DNA of 64,000 nucleotides from assembly GCA_045588655.1 (NCBI GenBank), contig JAZNEP010000007.1, forward strand, positions 62,001 to 126,000, in the 5' to 3' direction. Each line of letters starts with the position of its first letter. Within the stretch, counting starts at the first letter, position 1. This document shows, in pieces, positions 9,478 through 18,300 of the stretch. Under the pieces are notes generated by a model. It made no database searches and was not told the DNA's origin. It saw nothing but the letters and a program-made list of their open reading frames with translations. The translations under genes were made by a program, and so were the position numbers. This DNA comes from SVFI01 sp045588655. GTDB lineage: Bacteria > Bacillota > Clostridia > Lachnospirales > Lachnospiraceae.

Positions 9478-9516
9478 AGCGGTCCTTAGTCCCCACTTCG
9501 TGGTGACTAAGGACCG
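9478..9516. repeat. Long imperfect hairpin at island edge
   Basis: CGGTCCTTAGTC pairs with GACTAAGGACCG, and an inner CCAC/GTGG pair closes on a TTC loop with a single mismatch. It has no U-tract on either strand, so it is not a typical terminator. It sits directly beside the left inverted-repeat arm of the Rpn unit. Confidence 0.75.
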
Positions 9517-9556
9517 ACGTTCGTCCAGTGCCTCAGGAAAAACGTGGTGCGTATAG
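9517..9556 (+). repeat. Left arm of 40-bp inverted repeat flanking the Rpn gene
   Basis: The 40 bases starting ACGTTCGTCCAGTGCCTCAG match the reverse complement of 10828-10867 at about 36 positions by eye. The pair encloses the Rpn-type nuclease gene and little else, as a transposable unit or a decayed insertion would. Confidence 0.75.
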
Positions 9557-9604
9557 TTTGAATTCAATTTCATTATATAATAATTATATATAAGCAACAA
9601 TAAA

Positions 9605-9648
9605 AATACTCGATTGTTATAATACTCGATTGTTATAATTCTCAATTA
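9605..9648. repeat. Tandem 16-bp repeat
   Basis: AATACTCGATTGTTAT occurs twice in perfect tandem (9605-9620 and 9621-9636), followed by a degenerate third copy (AATTCTCAATTA). It lies in the AT-rich intergenic region upstream of the Rpn gene. Its role is unknown. Confidence 0.8.
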
Positions 9649-9740
9649 CTTACACAAAGAATGTTCTTGACATTCCACTCCCTCTCATCTAAACTAAATC
9701 CACGCAGAAAATTTTAAATCAAATCTAATCTTCTGCTATC

Positions 9741-9756
9741 TTGACCGTTCGGTCAA
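9741..9756. promoter_or_regulatory. TTGACCG-TT-CGGTCAA palindrome, candidate operator
   Basis: Seven-base arms flank a 2-bp centre. The form resembles operators bound by many TetR-family repressors. The left arm also reads as a TTGACC -35 box with TTTATA 18 bases on. It lies about 125 bp before the Rpn gene. No regulator gene is adjacent. Confidence 0.4.
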
Positions 9757-9800
9757 TTTTTCCATTTATATTTCAATTTTATTTTTGGTAAAAAGTGACA

Positions 9801-9829
9801 TAGTCATTGTCTTTTTTGAGTGCTATACT
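9801..9829 (+). promoter_or_regulatory. Candidate promoter of the Rpn gene
   Basis: TAGTCA, 17 bases, then TATACT; the start would fall near 9836, giving a leader of about 45 nt before the ATG at 9880. The -10 is strong and the -35 matches four of six bases. Confidence 0.4.
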
Positions 9830-9879
9830 CTAGCTAAGCATAAAGTCTCATGTCCTTTTTATCGAAGGAAGGAGTTTTT

Positions 9880-10794
9880 ATGAATCGTAACTCAAAACAA
9901 AAATCATTACATGAACTGACACTTTTGGATCGTTTTTTATTTGCGGAAGCCATGGATGATCCTGAAAACATGGAGATTTTACTGGAAATACTTCTTGACA
10001 AAGATATACGTTTGGAGTTTCCTACGCAGACAGAAAAAGAGCTCCGCCGGTCTTCCTTAAAACGCTTCGCTCGTATCGATGTGTGGGCGGAAGATGCGAA
10101 ACATGTCATCTATGATACAGAAGTACAAAAAAGTAATCCAAACAATCTAATCAAACGTTCTCGCTACTACCAGGGCATGATTGATAGCAACCTTTTAAAA
10201 CCCGGTGATACGGATTTCAACAAATTGAATCCCGTCTACATCATTGTTATTACTCCGTTTGATTTGTTCGGATATGGCTTATATCGTTACACATTCCATG
10301 GCCAGTGTGATGAAATCCCTGAACTTCAGCTTGAAGATGACGCGACTCGGATTTTTTTTAACACACGTGGTACAAGGAATGATTTTGTCACTCCGGAACT
10401 CATTGAATTGCTACACTACATGGAGCATACCAATGAACCCACAATGGCAACGAAAAGTGAAAAACTACACAGATTGCAGGAAAACGTCAAAAGTATTCAG
10501 GACAATGCGGAAGTAGGTGTAAAGTATATGCAGTTATGGGAAGAATTTGCATTTGAACGCTCTGAAGCAAGGGCAGAGGGACGTGCTGTAGGGCTTGCTG
10601 AAGGACATGCTGAGGGGCTTGTTAAAGGGCTTACTGAAGGACTAATTTCCATCCTAAGTGAACTCGGTAAGATACCGGAAGAATTACAACAAAAAATCAC
10701 ATCCGAAACAAACGCAGAAATGCTGCAGACTTGGATCAAATATGCTATTAAATCGGACTCCATTTCGGCCTTTACAGAAAAAATCAGCATATAA
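9880..10794 (+). CDS. Rpn family / PD-(D/E)XK nuclease family putative transposase
   Basis: The product has 304 residues and belongs to the Rpn (recombination-promoting nuclease) or PD-(D/E)XK nuclease family transposase group, often called YhgA-like. An N-terminal LDRFLFAEAMDDPEN block is followed by the nuclease core, with Asp in RIDVW near residue 66 and TEVQKS near residue 81 as the catalytic D...ExQ. The C-terminus carries the diagnostic glycine/glutamate repeat (EGRAVGLAEGHAEGL). Family members stimulate RecA-independent recombination, and E. coli RpnA is a DNA endonuclease; function here is inferred. The start at ATG 9880 follows GGAAGGAG by 5 nt. The gene is flanked by 40-bp inverted repeats. 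The reading frame is intact. Confidence 0.85.
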   Translation: MNRNSKQKSLHELTLLDRFLFAEAMDDPENMEILLEILLDKDIRLEFPTQTEKELRRSSLKRFARIDVWAEDAKHVIYDTEVQKSNPNNLIKRSRYYQGMIDSNLLKPGDTDFNKLNPVYIIVITPFDLFGYGLYRYTFHGQCDEIPELQLEDDATRIFFNTRGTRNDFVTPELIELLHYMEHTNEPTMATKSEKLHRLQENVKSIQDNAEVGVKYMQLWEEFAFERSEARAEGRAVGLAEGHAEGLVKGLTEGLISILSELGKIPEELQQKITSETNAEMLQTWIKYAIKSDSISAFTEKISI

Positions 10795-10827
10795 AATGTA
10801 GGATTATTTTTTTAAAGGAACATACAA

Positions 10828-10867
10828 CCATACGCACCACATTCTTCCTGAGGCATTGGACGAACGT
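10828..10867 (-). repeat. Right arm of 40-bp inverted repeat flanking the Rpn gene
   Basis: This is the reverse-complement partner of 9517-9556. The right copy also folds on its own: TACGCACCAC (10831-10840) pairs with GTGGTGCGTA just beyond it (10866-10875), an arm missing from the left copy. Confidence 0.75.
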
Positions 10868-10942
10868 GGTGCGTATCTATTCCCATTTATACAATCGTTA
10901 TCGTACACCATATGAAGTACGTTATGATTTAGATTCATATAG

Positions 10943-11562
10943 GTGGTAGTGTTACAAAAACGATTGACCACTACAATGCTATCAAATCTATTAAAAACAG
11001 TCTCTAAAGGGCAATACGGAAAAGATACTGCCATTCATTTTAGAGATGCGGCAAGGGTCTCAATTGGATCAACAATGCCGGCCAAATCTCTTGAACTAAA
11101 ACATACCATTAAGTTGATAGGCGAATTTGATACCGAAATCGCAGAAATTGAGGCTGAGATTAAAACCATTATGGATAAAATCAATTCCCCTATTCTTTCA
11201 ATTCCTGGAATAAGTTATCGAATGGGAGCAATGATTATTGCTGAAATCGGTGATTTCAACCGTTTTGATTCTCCTGATAAAATCTTAGCATATGCTGGAT
11301 TCTCGCCATCGACGTATCAATCCGGAAAACTAGACAATGCATATGCTCACATAGAAAAGCGTGGCTTACGATATTTGCGCTATGCGTTATATAATGCCAC
11401 AAAATATGTCTGTCATTGGGATCCAACATTCGCTGCATATCTCACAAAAAAAGAAGTGTGGGAAAACATTATAATGTGGCTATATCCCATGCTGTCAAAA
11501 AACTTGTAAGAGCCATATATCATTTAGAAAAAACAAAGCAACAATACCTTACAACAATTTAA
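10943..11562 (+). pseudogene. IS110 family transposase remnant (5'-truncated, frameshifted)
   Basis: The reading frame gives the C-terminal half of an IS110-family transposase: the coiled-coil region, then the Transposase_20 domain (ILSIPGISYRMGAMIIAEIG, AYAGFSPSTYQSGK, KRGLRYLRYALY). The N-terminal DEDD catalytic domain (about 200 residues) is absent. At a run of seven A (11446-11452) the frame breaks: the original frame stops at 11509, while the +1 frame continues with a family-like end (GKHYNVAISHAVKKLVRAIY) to a stop at 11560-11562. I therefore annotate one pseudogene across both frames. It is not mobile by itself. Confidence 0.85.
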
Positions 11563-11707
11563 AATTTCTAATTCAATATCATTTCAAGGGCACCTGTAAA
11601 GATGCTCTATTTGGTGTACATTTTTTGCTGAAGCAAAGCACAATATACTGATGGTAAAAAATTTGATTTTAAGCTTGACTTTTAATAGTTAGTCTTACGG
11701 TTTTTCT

Positions 11708-11998
11708 ATGCGAGATTTGAATTTATTTCAGTTACTTTACAGCTATTTAGAAGAAAGGCGTGTTAACGGAATCTGCGAAAATCTCAAAAAAGATACTGAA
11801 TATCTTAAGACCAAGCAAATGGAAGCAGAATGCTGCAGAAAGTACGACAGCCTAGACCTTACTGAAGAACAACGCATCATTATCGGTCAATGGATTGACT
11901 CCATCAACGCTCTAAACGGAGCCTACACCGAAGTCGTTTTCCGTATGGCGATGCAACTCAGTTTTTCAATTCTTGTACAACTGACAGGTTGGAAGTAA
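11708..11998 (+). CDS. Small hypothetical protein (96 aa)
   Basis: This 96-residue ORF lies between the IS110 remnant and the RHS locus. The protein is predicted helical, with a charged N-terminal half and a C-terminal ending (TEVVFRMAMQLSFSILVQL) that resembles small uncharacterised Lachnospiraceae proteins I have seen near mobile genes; I cannot name a family with confidence. No strong ribosome binding site precedes the ATG. A hairpin follows the stop by a few bases. It could be an IS passenger or a small regulatory protein. Confidence 0.5.
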   Translation: MRDLNLFQLLYSYLEERRVNGICENLKKDTEYLKTKQMEAECCRKYDSLDLTEEQRIIIGQWIDSINALNGAYTEVVFRMAMQLSFSILVQLTGWK

Positions 11999-12003
11999 GA
12001 CAG

Positions 12004-12038
12004 AAGGAAGCCTCAATCGCAACAATCGAGGCTTCCTT
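12004..12038 (+). terminator. Hairpin after the 96-aa gene
   Basis: AAGGAAGCCTC and GAGGCTTCCTT form an 11-bp perfect stem just after the stop codon. There is no clear U-tract on either side, so terminator function is only moderately supported. Confidence 0.5.
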
Positions 12039-12121
12039 AAAATCACTTTAGGTATTCTTTAGCTTTGCATATCTGGACTTAACGTAAATTCAGCAGTATT
12101 AAGATGCTTCATTTTCTAATA

Positions 12122-12346
12122 CTAATAATCAAGAAATTTTTTATAAAACTCTTCTTCCACATATGTTTCTGCAAAGCATTGAACTATATCAGATAAATAA
12201 CTCCCTCCTTTTGCGTATGTAATATTCATAACATCTTCTGTAATCTTATCAAGAGTATCTTCACTAACACAAACATTTCTTTTGGACAACTCTCTTCTCA
12301 CAATCTCTACACATCTTTTATAATCACTATCATTTGAAAAAAGCAT
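12122..12346 (-). CDS. Candidate immunity protein of the RHS toxin (74 aa, unknown family)
   Basis: The 74-residue protein is acidic and predicted mainly alpha-helical, with no signal peptide. I do not recognise its family. Its position suggests the role: it begins 11 nt after the RHS stop codon, on the same strand, with a perfect AGGAGG (12352-12357) touching that stop. In polymorphic toxin systems the gene directly after the toxin C-terminus normally encodes the cognate immunity protein, and small acidic proteins are common there. The function is inferred from this arrangement only. No other small gene follows on the minus strand before the island's plus-strand genes. Confidence 0.6.
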   Translation of the reverse strand: MLFSNDSDYKRCVEIVRRELSKRNVCVSEDTLDKITEDVMNITYAKGGSYLSDIVQCFAETYVEEEFYKKFLDY

Positions 12347-12357
12347 TGTAGCCTCCT

Positions 12358-15300
12358 TTATTGTAACAAATACTTAAGCTCATTAAGCTTTATCTTTTGA
12401 TATGTGATTGCCTGTGTTGCACCTCCCGAACCATACTTAGGAAAATCCTTAGTAATCGGCTCTAACCAACTTGCCTGTCCCCATTTCCCGTTTGGTACTC
12501 TGATATCATCAATAATTTGTAATGTATCAAACGAACCTCGAATAGAGGCGTCATGAGGCACTTGAAGTCTGCCAGGGGCAGGCACATCAAATTTATCAAA
12601 AGTGATATATGTACCGCTTGGATTGGCTGGTATTTCCATTGTATTTTGTAACGAATTTAGATAACTTGCATCCTTTGGCATATACCTATATCCTGTAGCA
12701 GGAATAACATCTCCATCTGGTTTAACATAAAAATCTGTCTTGACACCTTTACTTCCACTCTTATAACCAGAACCACTTGCCTTTGTACTTGCCTTCGCAT
12801 AGTCGCTCTTGCGCGCCACCGCTGCTGCGGTACTTGCTGCATCGCTGGCTGCATTGGTTCCGGCTTTGGTTGCGGCTTTAGCGGCAGCTTTTCCGGCGTC
12901 GCTTGCTGCATTTGCTGCATTGCTCGCTTTTTGGTAGGCTTTGGCGGCTTTCTGGGAGAAGCTGCTCTTATACTTATTGGCTTGTTTTGTATAGCCCTTG
13001 GCCCCTTGGATGATCTCATCACCATGCTTGCTCACTAATTTGACCAGAGCATTTCCCGAAGTCAGTTTGCTGCCCGCCTTGATTAAGGCTTTGGTTCCTT
13101 TTGCGACTCCGTATATGGCTGATCCGATGAACGGTAACATGCATGCGGCTGATATCAATGCATTTTTGATATCTCCTTCTAAGAAGTATAACAATGCATT
13201 TCCCAAATCTGCTCCGTCAAAGATCAATCCCAACCCATCTAAGATGGCATGGGCCAGTCTATTTGGTTTTTCCTCCGGACATAATCCAAATGGGTCCGTC
13301 AGGCTGACCGGATTTCCCTGCACGTAGCTGTATTTATTCAGACTCTGGCTGTTTGCGATGTCTCCATCTATGATATCACGGTTGATGAATCGCTTTATAT
13401 CTGGATTATAATATCTTGCACGCATGTAGTACAAGCCATTTTTTTCCGTTTGGATTCCGTACTCTCCGTTGTATAAGTAAGTTACATCCGCCTCTTCTGT
13501 GTCACCTTCTACTCCCAGCAGCTCTCCGTATACACCATAACTGAATCGATAGGACACCGTTCCGTCTTGCTCTGTGATTTCAGTGGTGGAACCGATATTG
13601 TTGTAGTGATAATATCTTGTCCTGTCTGTACCGCTTTGGTGCTCACTAAGTAAACCGATACCGTAAGTATAGGTTTTTCTACCTGTTTCGTTTGTGATTC
13701 CAAACAGACCGATTTCCTCTGTTTGTTCCATCAGTACCTGACTGTAGGTCGCCTCACGGTCGGTCACATAGGTGATTTGCGTCTTTTCGCTCTGACTGCT
13801 CAGACGTACGTTTTCTGCATCATAAGTGTAGCTTGTCGTCTCTCCGTCCGCTGTTACGATTTTCACCAGACGATTTCGACAGTCATAGGTAAAGTCTGCC
13901 ATTTCACCATTGAGTGGTCCGTGAAGCATATTTCCGTCAGCGTCGTAAGTGACAGGTTCCCCATTGTAGGTGATGAGACGGTTATCTTCATCATAGTTCA
14001 TGACAGCCGATGTCAGAAGCGTCAAATCTCCGGTGCTCTCTCCCGTTTTTTCTATGATATTTCCATTTGAATCATAGGTGTACGTAAAGGTATGGATCTC
14101 ACTTTGGTCGGCCGCAACGTCGCGCTGTTGTTTCAGATTTCCAAGTGCATCGTACTGGCGGGTTTCGATACTTCCGTCCGGTCGGATTTGTTTGGTCAGG
14201 TTTCCCCGCTTATCGTACTCATAGCGGGTTACATTCCCTGCGATATCTGTGACAGTAAGCATACGTCCACATTTATCGTAGGTATAACGTACTATTTCAC
14301 CGCCCGGATAAGTTAAGCTGATTCGATTACCAAGCTCATCATAGCCGTACTTTATTGTTTTTCCATTGCTGTCTGTCACGGAAGTTACACGGTTCATGGC
14401 ATCAAAGGTTCTTACGATTGTCTTTGTGCTCAGTCCCTGTTTTTCTTCTACTTTTAGAATGTTTCCATTTGCATCGTAGCTATAGCGTATGGTTCCTGAT
14501 TCATCACTTTTGGTTTTGATTCTTCCAATCGCATCGTAGGTATATCTTGTCTTCTGACCTTTCGCATTTTGTTCTTCGCTTAACAAGCCCTGCGCATTGT
14601 ACGTGTATTTTTGTGTCGAACCAATCGCTGAAATCACTTCACTGATCCGGTCTAATTCATCATAGATATACTCCGTCACTCCACCATTTGGATCTGTTAT
14701 AGTTTGTACTTGTCCGGACTGCGTATAACTTGCTTTTACGATTCCGCCTTCAGGATCTTTGCATGCTACCATCCGGCCCAGCTCGTCATACTTGTACCTG
14801 TATTCCTGCGAATTGTCACCCGTATTTCTCACAGAAATAATATTGTTTGCCTTGTCATACTCATAGTAGGTACATTCTCCTGATGCATCTTCCTGTAATA
14901 TCAATCGGTCAAGCGCATCATATTCTGCGTATGTCATAGTTCCGGTCGAATCACTTACCTGCATTAGATTACCATATGCGTCATATGTTGCTGTCGTGGT
15001 ATTTCCTTCTGCATCTGTGACAGACGTTACCTGTCCGGCCTCATTATAGGTGTAGGTGTTTGTCAGTGTTTCCTCACCAACCGAAACGGAGATAGACGTC
15101 AATCTGCCAAGTATATCGTATTTCATGTGGAATACGGTACCTTCTGCATTTGTTTTGCGAATACAGTTTCCGTTTGCATCATAGACATAGCTTTCTGTGT
15201 TATTGTTCGCATCCGTGACTTTGATGACGCGACCGTGTTTATCATAGGTATAGGTCACACTATAATTTAATGCATCCGTTACTTTGGTCATGTTTCCGGC

Positions 15301-18300
15301 CGCATCATAGTGGTACGTTGTCACATTTCCTTCTTCATCCGTTACAGTGGATACATATCCGTTCTTATCGTATGTATAGGAGTCTGTTTGTCCGTCCGGA
15401 TATGTAACGGTTTTTATTTTGCCGTTTCCATAATAGGTATAAGATGTCTTTTGTCCTGCTATTGTTTCGGACTTGAGCCATCCGTCTTTATTATACTCGT
15501 AGCTATCTATGGTTTTATCCGGTAACTTCGTCTTAATGACACGACCGAGTGCATCGTATTCGTATTGTGTCATTGTTCCGTCCGGATAGCGAACCGATAG
15601 TGTATTACCTTCCGTATCATAGGTATATTCGGTTTTTCCGCCTTTCGGATTGGTCATACTAATCACTCTGTCTGCATCATCATATGCATACATGGTGACT
15701 CGACCTTCGGTGTCTTCCGTGATTAATCTTCCGAGTGGATCGTACTTATACACCGTGGTGGTACCAAGGACATCTGTACTCTGAATCACACGTCCCATCT
15801 CATCATAGATGCTTTTGCTATGGGTTCCAAGCGAATCCGATACCTCTTCCATGTTGTCGAATTGGTCGTATTTGTATTCTAGTTTGTTTCCAAGTCGATC
15901 TGTTTCAGAGACCTTTTTTCCATACATATATTTGTACGTTTTGCTACCCAGCTCCGTAATCGTCTCTTTCGTCGGATTTCCATATTTATCGTACTCATAT
16001 ACTTTTTCCTGCCCAAGAACAGAAATTGCTTTTGTCAGCCTGTCCTTATCATCATACTCATAAGTTCCATTGCTTTCATCCGCACCTTTTATGACGATTG
16101 GATTACCCTTATCATCATACTCATAACTAACCGTGTTTCCGACCGGATCTACTGATTTTACAAGTTGTCCGGTTTCATCATACGTATAGGTTGTCTTATG
16201 TCCACCCGGTGTTACTCTTTGCAGTATATTTCCTACATTATCATACCGGTATGTGGTGGTCTCTCCCAATTCGTTGGTTTCGGATAAGATGTTTCCGCTT
16301 TGATCATAGGTATAGGATAATTGATTTCCGTCACGTTTGGTAATCGTTGTGGATGCTGTTTTTTCCGATAGTTTTTTATACGAGAATTTTGATTTCAATT
16401 CACTTCCCGCTTCTACCTGTGTTAACACACGTCCTTCTTCATCAAATGTGTTTTCAAACAGCAGTACATCGGTCGGACTGATTCCTCTGCACAAATGGTG
16501 ATTCTCATCATATTCAAAACGGGTTATTTTACCCTCCTCATCTGTATATTCTGTTAAATCACCTGCTTCGTTATAATTGAGCTGAATTTTTCTACCTGCT
16601 GCATCGCATACTTCCACAATTTTGCCATCGGAATAATAGATCAACATGTTTTTGCCGGTATATTCATCGACAATACAAAGCAGATCGTTTTCTCGCATGT
16701 AGGTATATTCATACCCTTCTTTTGTTTTTCTCTTTACTACTTTTCCGGCTTCGTCAAAATACCAAGTGGTTTCATTTGCATCCGTATATTCATAGGCATA
16801 TTCTGAACCTGCTTTGTTTTTTCTTATTGACATATTACCGCCATAAATATCTTCCGGAACATAATTTCCAACGCCGTTTGCTTCGCACCGTGTTGCTTTT
16901 GAAACATTAAATTGTGCCCGTTCACCCGGATTGTTTTCTATCATAACACCACGAACCAATTTGTTTCTATCGATTTCAGAAACGTAGGTTACTTTTTTTC
17001 CGTTTCCAAGGTGTAATATCACTTTTCCGTCTTTCTCTTCAATATATTGGTCGAAGGAATGACTCCAGCCATATCCCATATCATGATGACTTTGTGCTTC
17101 CACAGAGTCATATACAAGGTCCATCAAATTGGTGTCGCCACCATGAAATGCCAGTAATTCCTGTTTGAATGCTCCTGTTGTTACATCGACAGGATCTCCA
17201 TACTCTTCTGATTCGTTTTCCGTAATATATTTATATCTCATCGGAACATGGCTTGACATAGGTGAAACAGTTACTTTCACACCTAAGTTTTCACCTTTAA
17301 TGTTATCCACAAATGCATCCACAAGCGCAAGGTAATGCTCTTCATCGGATGGAGAAATCGCACCATAATAGTAACTTTCAATCTCTTCTCCCGGCATAAA
17401 CACACCTATTATAATACCGTCTCCACTTTCGACCGCAAATGATGTATTTCCGGTGTTTCCATCCGGTAACCTGTAATCCACTCCATCTGCTACAACCGTA
17501 TATTCTTCATTTTCACAGGTTTCAGGGTTCACCGCATTTATTCGGTTTCTACGCAGTCCATTTCCGGATTTGTCAGCGAACGAAGTTCTCAAATTGTAGA
17601 ATGGATGATCGGAGTTATTTTTTATAACAAATTTAATATAGTAGGTCTCTCCCCAAAATGCAGCATTTTCAGGACAAACTTTAATTTCCAATCCTCTACC
17701 TGCCGGTACCTCTATTTCTTTTTCAGAAACAAATTCTTTTACGATTGGTACATTAAATGGCATCATATTGGCATTAAAAACAGCTTTGATTGGGAAAGAA
17801 CCCGTCTTATCACCACGTACAATCCAGCTTACTGATGCTGACTCCTGCCCATCTATCGTTCCGAACTGTTCTGTTTTTGACTGACCGGACTCTAATTTTG
17901 CCAAAGAAAGCCCCTCCGGAAGATCAATGGTTGCTGACGCCTGTTCCAACCTGAATCCGCTGTCTGCATTATTGGTGATATTTAACTGTACGTTGTACAT
18001 ATCTTTTAGCCACGAAACGGACTGAACCACTGACATATGAATCAGCGTCACAGGTATTAGCTCTTGTCCACTCTCTTCTTTGAAAATAACTTGTGTATAA
18101 AAGCGACCGTCTCCCGGCTCAAGGGAACATCCCTTAAACCCATGGCTGGTCCAATCATTTCTTCCGCTTGGTGCACAAGATACTTGTCCTTCATATATTT
18201 CCGGAATCGGTAATTCCACATATGACAAATTTACGGAATATATGAAGGTATGATAATTTTCCGGTGCTGATAAATCTACTCCGGCTGCTATCATATCATC

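Larger units (their letters stand above)
9404..9879. other. Intergenic region, left edge of the accessory island
   Basis: This 476-bp gene-poor stretch holds a long hairpin (9478-9516), the left inverted-repeat arm (9517-9556), a 16-bp tandem repeat (9605-9648), a TTGACCG/CGGTCAA palindrome (9741-9756) and a candidate promoter (9801-9829). It is AT-rich apart from the hairpin and the inverted-repeat arm. I see no convincing small ORF; a frame at 9418-9645 on the minus strand crosses the hairpin and repeat and lacks a ribosome binding site. Confidence 0.7.

Noticed and set aside
9418..9645. 75-aa minus-strand frame
   Set aside because: It spans the hairpin, inverted-repeat arm and tandem repeat, has no ribosome binding site and no protein-like composition.
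11256..11438. 60-aa minus-strand frame inside the IS110 remnant
   Set aside because: It is the complement of a recognisable transposase domain.
13500..16400. Many plus-strand frames and regular short repeats within the RHS gene, which look CRISPR-like or repetitive at first
   Set aside because: The periodicity comes from YD-repeat codons (TAC/TAT-GAC/GAT); spacers are not unique units, and the opposite frames are shadows.
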